From contig JAMWET010001101.1 in assembly GCA_024036415.1 (NCBI GenBank), positions 334,501 through 398,500 of the forward strand: DNA of 64,000 bases. The letters are read 5' to 3'. Positions 50,801-62,778 of the stretch are shown here, one piece after another. The notes under the pieces are model-generated. The model ran no database searches, was not told the DNA's origin, and saw nothing but the letters and a program-made list of their open reading frames with translations. The first letter of the stretch is position 1, and each line of letters begins with the position of its first letter. Made by a program: the position numbers and the translations under genes. Source of the stretch: Prochilodus magdalenae. Its lineage: Eukaryota > Chordata > Actinopteri > Characiformes > Prochilodontidae.

Positions 50801-53800
50801 AAGCCTTTACATACAGTTGTACAACTACATCCCAAAGTACTGCCTACAGCCAACACTTGTAGTTAAACTTTTTTAGGGACACTGAGGACCACTTTATGAT
50901 GTTTGTTTTGCTCTGTCATTCAGAAGGTACTAGATCTAAAAGAAACACAAGACTATAACACTTAAAGGTACCCAAAACCCCTCCAGAGACACGTCACAAC
51001 AGGCAGAGAAACAAAACAAGGCAAACAACTAGAGGTATAAATACCCAAGTAACAAACAGGAAATGCCTGGGGCAATTAAGAGGGCGGGGCTATAGCCTAC
51101 ACACAGGTGACACGAATGACAAGGCAGAAAGCAAAAGGAGGAGACACCTACCAAAACAACTGCAAAAGGCACAGTGCAGAAGAGCACATGAGGGAAGGAA
51201 AGCAAAGGCAGAAACAGACAGAATTCATGAAAGCAGGATGTGCTTCTTAGGAGCTGGGTAACGTGTTTGCTTAAACACAAACTCTAAAATGTAAAATATT
51301 ATAAAATAAAGTGAGAACAAAATTCACTGTGCTTGTATTGAAAGTCTTGATAGGTCAGCTGAGCAAGGCGAATGGCTTTCTTCAGGCTCTCCTTTATCAC
51401 TTTTTCATGACTGATGTGTGTAAATGAGCTCTGTACTTTGTTATAATGTTAATGGGCTGTAATGTCTGTATAGGCAGATATACACTCATGGAGCACTTTA
51501 TCAGGAAATCTATACTGATACTAGATAGGGCCTGTTTAGGGCGCTTTGCTCTCTGGGCAGCCTCTGTGACATGATGATGGAAACAAATTGTTTTTAGATC
51601 CTGGCCCATGTTGACAAGATTGCATCATGCAGTTCCTGCAGATCTTTCAGGTCGTTTAAACTGCAAATCCCCTGTTCTACCACAACCCAAAGGTGCTCTA
51701 TTGGATGCAGATCTGAATCTGAAGGTGACTGAGAAGGCAGCTGAAGAACATTGAAAGCAGTGACTACTTCTGCTTCGTGACATGGGGCATTATCACGCTA
51801 GAAATAACCATTAGAAAATGGTGAACTTGCACATGGTCAGCAGCAACACTTACATCAGCATTCAAGTGATGATTTTTGGTATTAATGGGCACAAAGTGTG
51901 CTATGAAATACATTACCCACAGCACTACTCCACCAGTCTGGATTGGTGATACCAGGGGTCCTGGCTGTTTGATTGCACCACTGAGTAAACTCTAGAGATT
52001 CCCAGGAGATCAGCAGATGAAGAAAAATTCTAACCAGCCTGTCTGGCACCAACAATCATGCCACGCTCAAAATCACTGAGATCACTGAGATTCTCCATTC
52101 TGATGGCTGATATGAACATTACCTGAAGCTGCTGGTCCATATCTGCATTATTCTATGTGCTACACTGCTGCCACATGATTGGCTGATTAGATAATTGAAT
52201 GAAAGTATCAGGTGTTATTAATAAAGAGCTCAGTGAGTGATATTTTATGCAAATACAATGCTTTTTGTGACATCACAAAATCTATGAATCCAAAACAGGC
52301 AGTTTTACGAACTTATCAATTTATAGACTGTGATGGAAGGGCATATTATGAAACTTCAACAATGTCTTCTTTCTACATTTTGAGTCTGTTGTTAATTTTT
52401 TTCATCAAATTTTATGATATTCTTCAACTTCTCTATCTACTGTATCTATATCATGACACCAGTTCTTGTGTCTAGGAAAAGAAGACAATAGAAACACTTT
52501 AATAGAAGCCAATAAAGAATTGCTTTACCACACGTTTCAAGGTTCGCTCTTCTTTTCTACTCCAAGTTTTAAACCTGAACACAACATACTGCATTGTAAT
52601 GTTCTCTCAGTTTACCTTCCAGTGCTCAGTCCAACAGAAACAACAGCTCCATTTGGACTGAAATCAGCACACAGACCCGATTCCTGAAACAGAGAAGAAA
52701 ACTGAGCAAACAACACGCCTTTGTAAGAGGATCTGTGTGTGTTTAGGACTGCGTATTAGCTCTCTGACCTCTAGTGTGGTGCACCAGCTCAGACTGTGCT
52801 CCTCAGCGTTCCACACGCACAGTTGTTTATCATTGCCACATGTGAGGAAGGTGTTCTGGAAGGGGTGTGTAGCCAGACCCCACATCTCATCTACATGACC
52901 CTGACAAACACACCCAGGCAGACACACATGCTCACAATACTGTAATTTGAAAATAGCCATATTATCATTGTGAAACATTAATATCTTGTCCTTATACCGT
53001 TTTCATGTAAATAAGTGAAAACGCAATTCGCTGCAATCTGTCAAATTCAAAGAGTCACTCCTACTCCCTCTGAAGGTTCGGCATTAAACGTCATTTCTTA
53101 ACTCCCCAAGAGAATCTCCAGTGGTGGAGACTGTTGTTAATTTTGGAATGCTTTAAACTGAGTATCCGAAATATTGATTGTGTCATCTTACATATTGCTG
53201 ATCATCTTAACATATGGCTGATTTCCAAGGCATTTTTCCAAGTATGGTATACAGCTCTAGTGCAAAACAACGAAAGAAGCTTTCAGACACCAGGCACATC
53301 CTGGCTGGCTGACTGCATTTGGGACGGGGGGGGGGTGCATTTAAAGAGTGAATTTTGGCTTTACTATCACTTCAAGAGATTCGTTCTAGTGTAGTGGTTC
53401 AGAGATTAGTAGTGCAGCAGTATGTGCAGAATGTTGAAAGACTGGGAGGACTGATTAGAGGATACACTGCTACTCATTATCACAAATTACATGGCACTGT
53501 GCCAGAAAATGTTATGAAAATCATTTTTGCAGCACATGCGCAAAAGCATGATCAGGTGAAGCCGGTACTGAAGAGAGGCATCAGACTCGATTCATCAACG
53601 TCTCTAAGTGTTCAAGCACATGACATACCTGCAGTATGGCCACAAACCCATCTGAAAACGTGCCTCGGAGAATCGCGTTCCGGGTCGTTCCCACCAGCAG
53701 TTCCTCACCATCCACGTCTGCAATGGTACGGACTGCTCCGAATTTCTCTGGAATCTACAGAGATAGTGAAAACAGCTTTTAGCCTCAGTCTCTTCCTCTC

Positions 53801-56800
53801 TCAGTCTTCATCTATCTCTAACTCTAGCTCTCGCCCCCTTTCTTTTCCTCTTTATCACTTTCTTCCCCTACCTTCCTTTATCTCGCTTTCTCATACCCCC
53901 TTTTCTCTCACTCCTTTTACCCCTTATCTCTATTTTCTCTCTCTATCCCCCCTTTTTCTGTAAGTCTCTCCTCTTATTCTCTCTCACTTACTCTCTTCCC
54001 CACCTCCCTGTCTCTCTCTCTCTCTCACCCCTTTTATCTTCTTTTTCTTTCCTGTGTCTCTCTTTCCGTCTCTCTCTATTCCCCTCTTTCTTCTCCTGTT
54101 TGTCACCTTCTGTCTCTCCTCCTTCATAAACACTCATACACACTTTCTCTCGTTTCACCTCACACTCTCTTTCGGGTGCCAGGTCTGCACTCCAGCGGAT
54201 GATCCTGCGGTCTTTACCGCCACCACTGAGCAGAGCCCCACCTTGCAGAACACAGAGGGTGAAGACGCTGCCCTCATGAGCGCGTGTCTGCTTCATGATC
54301 TGAAATGTCTCTGTAGGAGAGAGTGCACATACGGGTATGACATCAAAGAGTATAAACTAAACTAAACAAACAACTTCAGACACAGAACACGCTTGGCTGA
54401 ATGACTGCATCCGGGACGAAATTATGTAAATATGAATTTTGGTTGAATTATCTCTTTAGGATATATCATTTTGTGCTGTGGGTCAGATGTGTAGAATGAT
54501 AAAAGACCTGATGGACAGATTACAGGAGGGTCACCCAAAACCTTTCCTCTGTCTTGCAGGGACAGAGATTGTGGTGCATGGAGGGTCACAAAACAGTGTA
54601 CAAATATAAATATTGTATTTTTTACACTTTACTTATTTAAATATTTAAATACTTAATAAATAAACAAAAAGAAAACAAGTTTAAAAGCTTTGCTCTTTCA
54701 TGGGTTGAAGGGAGGGTGACTTTAGTCTTGCATTGCCTCTCTCACATTAACATGGCACAGAACCACTTCCTACTGCAGGAACAGGAGATTCCACAGGCAC
54801 TCAATACGACCAATCACAAGCTAGCTATCTGCCATGACATATAGAAGCTTGCAATTATGAAAGTCACAACATACAGTCCTTCAGAAAATAATGTGCGGAG
54901 CGTCTGAGTTTGAGGTTACTATTTGTGAGGCTGAACTTGCTGATTCACATTAGACCAGAATAAATAAAACTATACACTAAAGAGTGCATATCTGGATGAA
55001 TGCCAGTAAATCAGAAATCACACTACATGTCTGTGGCTGAGACTAGGATGACTTTGACTTTGACTAGGATGACAAAATCATAAATGTAAGAATATCGGTT
55101 CTTCTTGGAATGAATTCCTGAGCTCTCTTTGCCTTTAAAACTTAAATGAACTCTGTTCTGATTCAAAACAACATTCCAGGCTGAAGGGTACAGAACAAAC
55201 TGTTAAAGTTCAGAATGAACCCCCAGAGACATCAGGAAAAAATCTGAGTCTCCTTTTGGACGTCTAAATAGCTTTAAGCGCTGAAATGATACAGTTACTT
55301 CCCAACATCCAGAACAGCACAGCGTTCAATCATTCTTTCCCACATTTCCCGATCCAATATCTCTACCCCAGACTGCCTGCAGGAATGCTCCTTTTCACTT
55401 TCAGGTCAACAATGTGAACATACTACACCAAAAGGCATAAGCAAGGGGAAAAATCCGTTTTTGAGGGCAAAGGCCTTTTAATACACAGATAAAAACCACA
55501 ACTAATGATGCATACATATACCTTTTGCTCCTTTGCCTAATGTCTTGATGTCTGCTGCTGACTTGCCCCATGTAAGGATGTTTCCCTCAGAATCACCTGT
55601 TAGCACATCCCCAGTTAAGCTGAACACAAAGCACATGATGAACTTGGGCTTCTTGTATTTCTAAAGGAAAGACAGAGAGCACAAATCAAGAACCCTGTTA
55701 GTCACTCATCTTAGATCCAGATGCTGAAATCTACACTTGTTCCCATGCAGCTTTTAACGCCACTCACTCCAAAGATGCCCTGCTTCTTGGTCAAAGTCCC
55801 GGCACTCAGGGTCCAGAAGTAAACATGAGATTTCCCACAGGTGATGATGTTATTAGTGTCTGCAGGGTTGAACTCCACGGCAAACACTGCCTCATTAGTG
55901 CTCTAGAAAGCACACACATGCAAGACACATATAAACACATACAGTATACAGTATATACACATGTAAACATTTTTATTTGGGGATTTGTGGAAGTGAAATG
56001 CCATGTGCAGAAGAACACATTAATAGTGTATGCAGTGTATACGTCTTCCGAGAGCGGATAAACCGCATACTAGTGTTCCCTGCAGGAGAAACATGGCACA
56101 GCCATGCCATAATTTCTGTTATTAGGATTCTCAAAATAGTCTAACAAACCAGCAACCATGAAGCTGTACACACACCACTGCACATTTTACAGATATGATT
56201 ACTAAATGTTTAAACAGGAAAAACAAATGAGACCTTATATACACATCATTTCATCTAATTTATCATCTTTTTCTGATCCCATGTCCCAGTCATGGACACA
56301 GATGGGAGGAACTTTCGCTACAGGTTAGAGGTACCAGCTGCTCCTGGGTAACACCTAGTCACATTAACTTGTTTTTGTGCTGGAGCAAGCCACACTGAAG
56401 CAAGTTTGAGAAGCATTTCGAAAGCTTGTGAGCATTTCTTTTTGATTACATTCACTCTGGAAAAAAAAAGGTCTATGGGTTACTTGCCCATCATCAATAC
56501 TACCCAGTTCTCACCCTATCCCTCAGGCTCACTGCCATCATATCTTCAATAGTAGAACTTGTTGCATTTGAGATGTAAACATTAAACCAGATCCTCCTTT
56601 TGAGGCTGTGCCTGAGTGTTAACACATAAGGATGTATGATGAGGTCTAAAAAAAGTTCAGTAAACCAGACATGACTCCTGACTCGTTAATGCTGCTTTCT
56701 GCAGTTTTAACACACAAATATTAAACAGGGCTCCCCTTTTTTTCTGGAATCTTGAGATCCATCGAGATCCATCCATAATTAGATCATTTTCTTTTTTACA

Positions 56801-59800
56801 CTGTACAATTAATTAGGTGGTTTGTTATAGTGTCTTTAAGAGACACTTTATCTAAATGAGCTCTGTACTGAACAGCTGCCCCGTATTGTGCCCTACTTAA
56901 AAAAAGCAGTCCAAATAATAATAATAAAAAACAAAAACATTCCCTAAAACTTCTATGGATCTAAACTGCTGTAGACTGAAGAGGCAGATATGTGTTAAAA
57001 TTGTTGGTTTACAGGACATCACAAAAGCAAATTCAAATGGACATTATACGTCTTGTACTACAGACTCTCATTAAAAACTTCTTTTTTTTCATGAAATGGA
57101 TCTTTCAAAAATGCTTCCACTGGGAGTGTGTAAAAATAACCTCATTATACATTTATCACAAAAATAACTTAAATAACTTAATAATTTCATGTGTCATTAA
57201 CTGTGTGATGTAGAAAAAATCAAGACCCCAAAATGTCTTCCAAATTTTCAAATGCCTTCCAAAAAAAACTTCCAACATTTCAACAATGCTCTACTGTTTC
57301 CTTCTCAGCAATAATTTTACAGTGATCTGCCCTGAAACTGCCCTCACATGACCTCACTATGTGGTCATTTTTCATTTTATTTCCAGGACAAGCATTTAAC
57401 CCCAGCATACTGTACGGTTAAGTTCCCACCCATGGATAAAGCAAGCACTTGGCCAAATCTCAGAGCTAATTCTTCACTGAGAACCCGTTTTGTTTAAAGC
57501 CAGCACAAGAACTGATGTGTGTCCAGGAAGCAGGCCCATCTGCTAGGTCTAAATCACCACTAGCAGCCCCATTCTCACCACTCATCAGCTCCACAATCAT
57601 GCCAACGCTTCAGAAATCTTAAATCTGAGGGCGGATAAGCTGTCGTTTTCGCTTGCACAGTGTGTTTGCACAGAGGTCCTAAATAACGTTTCCTAACGTG
57701 CATCTAGGGGGAACTACAGATCCCTTCGCTGAGCAAACAGAGACGTCATGACAAATGGGCCCACTACACACAGCACTCCTACTTTTCCAACAGTAACAAA
57801 CTCGCTACTAGAATAAAAACAATGAAGAAAAATGACCTAATGTGAACACCCACTCCTCAGAAGCCCCCGCACTCCGCCGCACATGCGGCAGACTCAAATA
57901 TTTACGTTGTTCCCATGGCAACCTCGCCCAGATTGCGCTCGTTGAAAGTTGAAATCTCTAGGACAGGGGTTTGTCCCTGGACTGTGCGGTTGTGCGGGTT
58001 TTCCTCTGTATCTGTGCCAAGGATACGGATAGGAACGAAACCAGAAGCTGGGTACATTTTTAGCTCACTAGCTCAGAACTGCAGAGTGAGAGCTGCTAAA
58101 ACGATCACGGAAATCAAGGTTTTGTAAAGGCCACAGAGATTATGTAATAGTGATGACTCTAACAGGAATCAAAAGGAGGAGCACAGACAGGTTTCCCTGA
58201 GCGGGGGTGTGTGACATGCTTTCACACAATGAAACAATTAAACTTGATTAATCAATTATCGGCAAGAATTTACCTTCTCAGTGACCCGGCAGTTAGGTGA
58301 CAGCGCATAATGACGATGTATCATGTATCTGTATACTTTCCCATCTGCTCTCTCTCGCTCTAACAGTGCCAGAGGTATTTACATGCATTTCTCTGACACA
58401 CAGTGTTTACAACATCTACATAATTCTTCCTGCAGTATGTCTCTCTCAATGTCGCCAAAGACTGCAATGGAGTGACTGAGAATGCCAGCCGTGAGAAATT
58501 TGTTAGAAGACTGGGAAATGATGAAAAAAAGTAGCACAGGAATCTAAAATGCTGGACACTCACTATCCTCATCATCTGAAGAGTGGTTGCCGTTTTGGCC
58601 TCAGGTGAAAGCCTGATGGGCATAGCGTTAGTATTTCAGGGAAAGAGAACTTTTTCGAGCATCTGTTTTCTAAATAATCATAGGTTACTCGATTGCAGAT
58701 CCATTATCATCAGAAGTGTAGTTGTTCCCAGCAGAAATCAGCTGACAGGAACAAAACTGGGTTTCTGAGACACACTACTTTATTTGTGCGGCTTAGCAAA
58801 TATCGCTCATATCAGTCCATCATTATTATCATTTATTGCTTCTGGTAACCTTTATCATCCCTCTGAATAGCATTGGAATCCAACACTTCCTTCTGGGTCT
58901 AACTATTCCTTTGACGTTGAGTGTATAATTGAAAGTGACTGCCTGGATATTTAGAGTATCTGTTTCATATTGTGAGTGTGTGTACCCAGATACCTTCACT
59001 TCAACAACTTTGGTGTTTTTGTTCCAGTCCCAGACAGACAGCATGTGCTCATTGGAGTCATCAATTACACACAGAAATGCTCCTGCGTCCTGCAACAAAA
59101 CATTCCAAAATCATAGATGACCCTCTGGATTATAAAACTGTTTATTTACATGACTTTTATTTTGCATTATGACTGGCAGGCAGCACATACCGCACTTGAA
59201 AAGGCCACAGATCCGACCCCTCGCTCAAATGTGCCCAGGCCAATCTGCTGCAGGGTGACTAGTGTAGTGGAGTCCCAGATGTGGACGAACGGCTGCAAAG
59301 GCTGGTTCACAAATGTATACATACACATACAGCATTAGCAATCTGTGAATGACGGAGTAGCTTAAACTGGCCATGCAAGGAAAACAAGTTCAATACACCA
59401 TACATTAATACATAAACTTAGCCATCTGGTTTCAATAACCTCTCTAAACCCACCTTTCCATCTTTATCCACCCCTGCTGTCTGTCCGGACGCTATGAGCA
59501 CCTTGTCTGGATGGATGGCTAGACTGTAGCATGAGAGAGAAAAGGCAGTGTTCAAAAGCAGCACTACCGGCCCATGTCCTATGTTTTTCTTGTATTTTAT
59601 TTTTTCCCCTGTGGTCTGTTTTTGAGGACCACATTGTGTGATTTTATGTGCCAAGAACAGCTGTACTTAAATTTTACGTGACCATTTTCCAACCGCCCTT
59701 TATCCTTTACAATTAAACAGGCTGTTTCAGTTACTGTACGTTTAAAATGGATCTATGTAAGCGAGTACTGTTCTTGCTGAGTGGACTATATTGTTCTTTA

Positions 59801-62569
59801 ATCATAAAGCAGTCCAGATATTGTTCCTACAGAGCATATGTTAACTTATTTTCATTTATAAAATCAACAAAAACTGATTTTATAAAAAAATTATTATTAT
59901 TTTTTTAAATTTTATACAACTGAATATAATGTTTGAAGACAAGCTGTTCATGCAGTTTTGATTTAACAGTGATTACACGCTACATCAGACTATTTTATTT
60001 CCAAAAGATGAAGCAAAGTGGTTTTCCATGATGGCTAAATTGAGCTTGTCAGGTGTAATTTGTTTACTTGGGAAAAAATGCCCGTCAAAACAAAATCTCA
60101 TTACAAACTGTCTCTGTAATAGCGAAACCAATAATTTTCCTTTCAGGGGAAGACTGCATGTTTAAAGATCAGCAATAATAATAAGATTTAAAGGGGGTCT
60201 ATTACAGTCATTTTCACTTATGCTCATAATTCTACTTTAGGGGTCTATTATTAATATTGTCGCTGTCCAAAGAAAAACATGTATCCCCACTTTCTTTACT
60301 TTATATTTATATATACTTTAATGCAAAATTTGAAAACAGCAGCTGCTGTTTATAATCAGTAAATTTTTTATTATATACAGACCAACAGATATGGCTAAAA
60401 ATTGCTTGGGAAAAAAATCTGGTTCCACTGACTTAAATTAAAATGAAATCTGATTTTTGCCCTCTACATGGCCTCCAGTAGTTGCTGGGTATTGTCTGAG
60501 GGTGTGCCAAGCTTGCTAGTAGGCGGCAGTAAGAACTGTGTAGGAATGTGCTGTGTAGTAGTCTAGTTGGAACTCACCATCGTACACAGTCTGTGTGCTT
60601 GCGGTAATGCCGCTGCGTTTGTTTGGTGACGTGGTACAAAACTACCACACAGGCTATAAAATACACTGCCTCGCCTGAGGGCAGCATGTACAAGTTCCCC
60701 CTACAGTCGCGTCCTCGATAGCCATAGCTACAACCAGGGAGTCAAGGATCACAGTGTAATGCTGCTGTTTCTGTAACGCTATACTTTACAGTCCCTTAAG
60801 CGATGTTAACTGGTTAGGTATACAAGTAGTTACAGGTAGTTACTATGTAAACAGAACATGATGGTAAGTTCTAGGACAGCTTAATAAACGTTAAGGACAG
60901 TACATTAAACCCAGACACTCTCCCACTTAATACCCAAAACTATAGAGACTGTAAAATCAAAGACATGCAGTTGTTTCTGCCAACTCAGTAAAGGTGGCCC
61001 TGATAGACTATAATTGACAGTGGATACACCCAATCCAGCTCCAGCTTCTCTGAGGGATGGTCCATCTTTAGTTCATCGTAGTTCTGGATGTTTGAGGGAA
61101 TGTACATGGTGATCGGCCGACCACGGATGAACATTTTGATTGACTGACCTAAAAAGCAATTACATATAAAATAATATGTATTATTATATAAATATAAACC
61201 GTCATTATATAATAAAGATTTCATACGAGGCACATACAAGGCAAGTTTCCACTGCTTAGAGTAAGACCCGGCACTGCTCCAGCAGATGTGTACAGCAGGA
61301 GTTTTTGACTATTATTATTCTATTAGTATAAAGAGAAACATATTGAGGTTTGAAGTAACTGCATGCCTTAAAGCTGCCTTAAGGCACTCCCCACCAGAAG
61401 TGCTGCCGCAGCTTAAAATGTTCATTTCCTTGCTCGTTCATTCATAATACATTAAGAAAGTAGACCTGCAAAGGTTTTGTCAATACAATTTTGACCCTTC
61501 ATCTTTCTTGGTAGGAAGACTAGGCTTAGCCTAATACAGTTGTGGAAGATTTCCTTTTCAAAATGACTGTTAAACACACAAACTACACAAAACAGTGGAA
61601 CTAAAATGACTTAACAGCTGGAAGGCTTGAGTGCTGATGAAGGATTTCAAGACAAGGGTTTAAAATGTGAGGTGTTTGGCAACTTACTGTCTCAATGACC
61701 TGTCACACATATGGTGACATTTGAAAAAGCTAGAAGTTTAAAAGCTGAGGCAGGGTGATGCTACATCTCATTTCTGTCACTTCCTTCATTAAGCTCTTAT
61801 TAATGAATTATTTATTTATTTATTTATTTATTCATTATTACTTATAACTAAGTTACAGCCCAATCCTTGGACCAGCAGGGATCCCTGAAAATGAACTTAT
61901 CACGGTGTTATGCTGTCCTTTAGAGAAAAACAGACACTCAAATACAAGTTAAAGTCTCTTTAGCTCTTTCATCTGTCTTTGGTATCCCTAACTCAATAAA
62001 GATGCAGCACAGGTCTGCCTCAGGATGGCGCTATAGTGAACCTCAGCTCAGGGGTGTCCAGTCTTATCTACAAAGGGGCCGGTGTGGTTGCAGGTTTTCA
62101 TTTCCAGCACAGCAGAAACTCACATGAGCAGCTGATGAAGACTGAGACCAGCCCATTAAACAAGTAGATTCAGGGGTGCTGTATCCACACCGGCCCTACT
62201 GCGGTTAAGACTGGACACCCCTGACCTGGTTGGTCATTCATAGCCAAGGAACAGTATGCAATATGCCATAAACACTGGATTTTTTACTTGTTTCTCAAGC
62301 TGAAGACAAAAGAGGGCATGGACAAGATCTGACTGAGATAGGAATGGCCAAAATAGAAAAGCATTTCCAGAGGAAGAACTGCTGAACCACACATTTAGCT
62401 GCCATTGAATCAGTGCCTCTGTGTGAGTTAATAGCCAGCCGGCCCCACACCCTCAATACCAAGGGGGTATTTCGCACGCAAGTTACAGCATATGACTCAT
62501 TCTGTGTATTAGCCAGAACAGTAATATGGGGAAGCCTACCTTGTGTTCCTCTCCTGGAGCCCTGTGTTC
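44848..62569 (-). CDS. eml3: EMAP-like microtubule-binding protein EML3 (HELP and WD40; N-terminus outside window)
   Basis: Exons: 61028-61148, 60578-60727, 59454-59523, 59191-59292, 58994-59089, 55768-55902, 55522-55660, 54159-54310, 53629-53754, 52769-52900, 52616-52683, 50518-50606, 50211-50308, 48265-48352, 48052-48150, 46893-47023 and 44848-45078. A 30-base exon at 62540-62569 fits upstream. Phases agree; about 675 codons run from HELP to the stop. HELP reads SIKMFIRGRPITMYIPSN. The tandem propellers follow, with ASGQTAGVDKDGK, VIDDSNEHMLSVWDW, KKQGIFGKYKKPKF, LLSGGGKDRRIIRW, GHVDEMWGLATHPF, DGNEQLSVLRYSP, GHSSFITHLDWSKDG and VRFTHNDSHLLSLGGKD. It ends in a Ser/Pro-rich tail of about 35 residues. 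EML proteins bind microtubules through HELP and the propellers. Lying directly upstream of MTA2, as in human, and the tail favour EML3 over EML1, 2 or 4. The coiled-coil N-terminus should lie beyond 64000. Confidence 0.93.
45155..46095 (-). mobile_element. Decayed Tc1/mariner transposon in an EML3 intron
   Basis: Terminal inverted repeats are TGTCCAAAATTATGTGGACA on the left and GGCCAAACATATGTGGACAC reading inward from the right. The interior read on the minus strand retains a broken transposase remnant (KFGGG, then CCAGTGAAGGGTGATGTTAA matching the GTLNA region). Many stops and deletions make it inactive. It lies within the intron 45079-46892. Confidence 0.75.
47024..48051 (-). other. EML3 intron, A/T-rich
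   Basis: No repeat or exon is recognised beyond A/T-rich sequence. Confidence 0.5.
48353..50210 (-). other. EML3 intron with widely spaced inverted repeat
   Basis: GTTTCAGATCCTCATA at 48430-48445 recurs perfectly inverted at 49372-49387. The 0.96-kb bounded segment may be an old mobile element. No exon is recognised. Confidence 0.5.
50607..52615 (-). other. EML3 intron with two repeat-derived blocks
   Basis: The stretch at about 50930-51240 (GGCAATTAAGAGGGCGGGGC, CACAGGTGACACGAATGACA) resembles retrotransposon sequence common in fishes, at low confidence. A Tc1/mariner relic follows at about 51484-52236. Confidence 0.5.
51484..52236 (-). mobile_element. Second decayed Tc1/mariner-like transposon
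   Basis: Left end ACTCATGGAGCACTTTATCA; right end, reading inward, ACTCACTGAGCTCTTTATTA. Read on the minus strand, the interior resembles a common fish transposon: GCCAATCATGTGGCAGCAGT, GGCATGATTGTTGGTGCCAG and ATCTCCTGGGAATCTCTAGA. The transposase frame is destroyed. Confidence 0.75.
53276..53395 (+). repeat. Dispersed repeat end, copy A
   Basis: The words GACTGCATTTGGGACG, GAATTTTGG and CTATCACTTCAAG occur in the same order as in the segment at 54378-54460. A G run of ten is present at about 53326. Both probably derive from one mobile element end. Confidence 0.45.
53760..54157. repeat. Pyrimidine tract filling an EML3 intron
   Basis: Almost the whole 404-base intron 53755-54158 is C/T on the plus strand, mostly CTCTCT with TTC and CCC interruptions. 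The transcribed RNA is therefore an almost pure purine intron. Confidence 0.95.
54378..54460 (+). repeat. Dispersed repeat end, copy B
   Basis: GACTGCATCCGGGACG, GAATTTTGG and GAATTATCTCTTTAGG match copy A at 53276-53395 in order and orientation, in the adjacent EML3 intron. Confidence 0.45.
55903..58993 (-). other. EML3 intron (3.1 kb) with an X-box
   Basis: The intron is mostly A/T-rich. A CpG-richer patch at about 57840-58060 surrounds a perfect RFX X-box at 57909-57922. No coding exon is recognised. Confidence 0.5.
57909..57922. promoter_or_regulatory. Consensus RFX X-box GTTCCCATGGCAAC
   Basis: The 14-base palindromic consensus GTTNCCATGGNAAC is met at every specified position. RFX sites mark promoters and enhancers of ciliary and other genes. 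Its role here, inside an EML3 intron, is unknown. Confidence 0.5.
60257..60470. mobile_element. MITE copy 3, inverted and truncated
   Basis: Starts TTGTCGCTGTCCAAAGAAAA after TA, then continues with the reverse complement of the interior of copies 1 and 2 (GACCAACAGATATGGCTAAA, TCTGGTTCCACTGACTTAAA). It is lost before the other terminal repeat. It is more diverged than the other two and lies in an EML3 intron. Confidence 0.8.
61149..62539 (-). other. EML3 intron upstream of the HELP exon
   Basis: It contains a short ATTT repeat at about 61806-61832 and a CAGGGGTGTCC-ended MITE at 62049-62223. No other exon is seen. Confidence 0.5.
62049..62223. mobile_element. 175-bp hAT-like MITE
   Basis: Both ends read CAGGGGTGTCCAGTCTTA inward, and each is followed after about 10-13 bases by GGGGCCGGTGTGG or GGGCCGGTGTGG, so the inverted repeats are near perfect. 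CAGGGGTGTCC ends are typical of short fish hAT elements. I could not identify an intact 8-bp target duplication. Confidence 0.75.
62540..62569 (-). CDS. eml3: EML3 candidate 30-base exon
   Basis: A strong acceptor (TCTTTCTGCAG) and donor (AAG|GTAGGC) enclose exactly 30 bases. Its phase matches the HELP exon, giving TQGSRRGTQ then GQSIKMF. The GSRR motif sits at the equivalent place before HELP in human EML3 as I recall it. Confidence 0.6.
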
Positions 62570-62778
62570 CTGCAGAAAGACAGATAAACAGATTTACAGC
62601 AAATTACAATAAAATCACACTGTGCTCCATCAGGCACTCCCTCTCTGCCCTGCACCCTTGTCCTGGCCCAAGTAGCCCGGAGCATCTTTTTTCAAATAGC
62701 CCACATCATAAGCAAAAGAGAAAATAAAGGAAGGAGTCTGATTACGACAACAGATCTTATGGGAGTTGAATAACTCAC

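Noticed and set aside
53355..53963. 202-codon plus-strand frame
   Set aside because: It is antisense to an EML3 exon and then runs through the CT tract; no independent gene evidence.
44848..61148. Assignment as EML4 or EML1
   Set aside because: The HELP region alone would allow them, but adjacency to MTA2 and the long Ser/Pro tail after the last propeller blade favour EML3.
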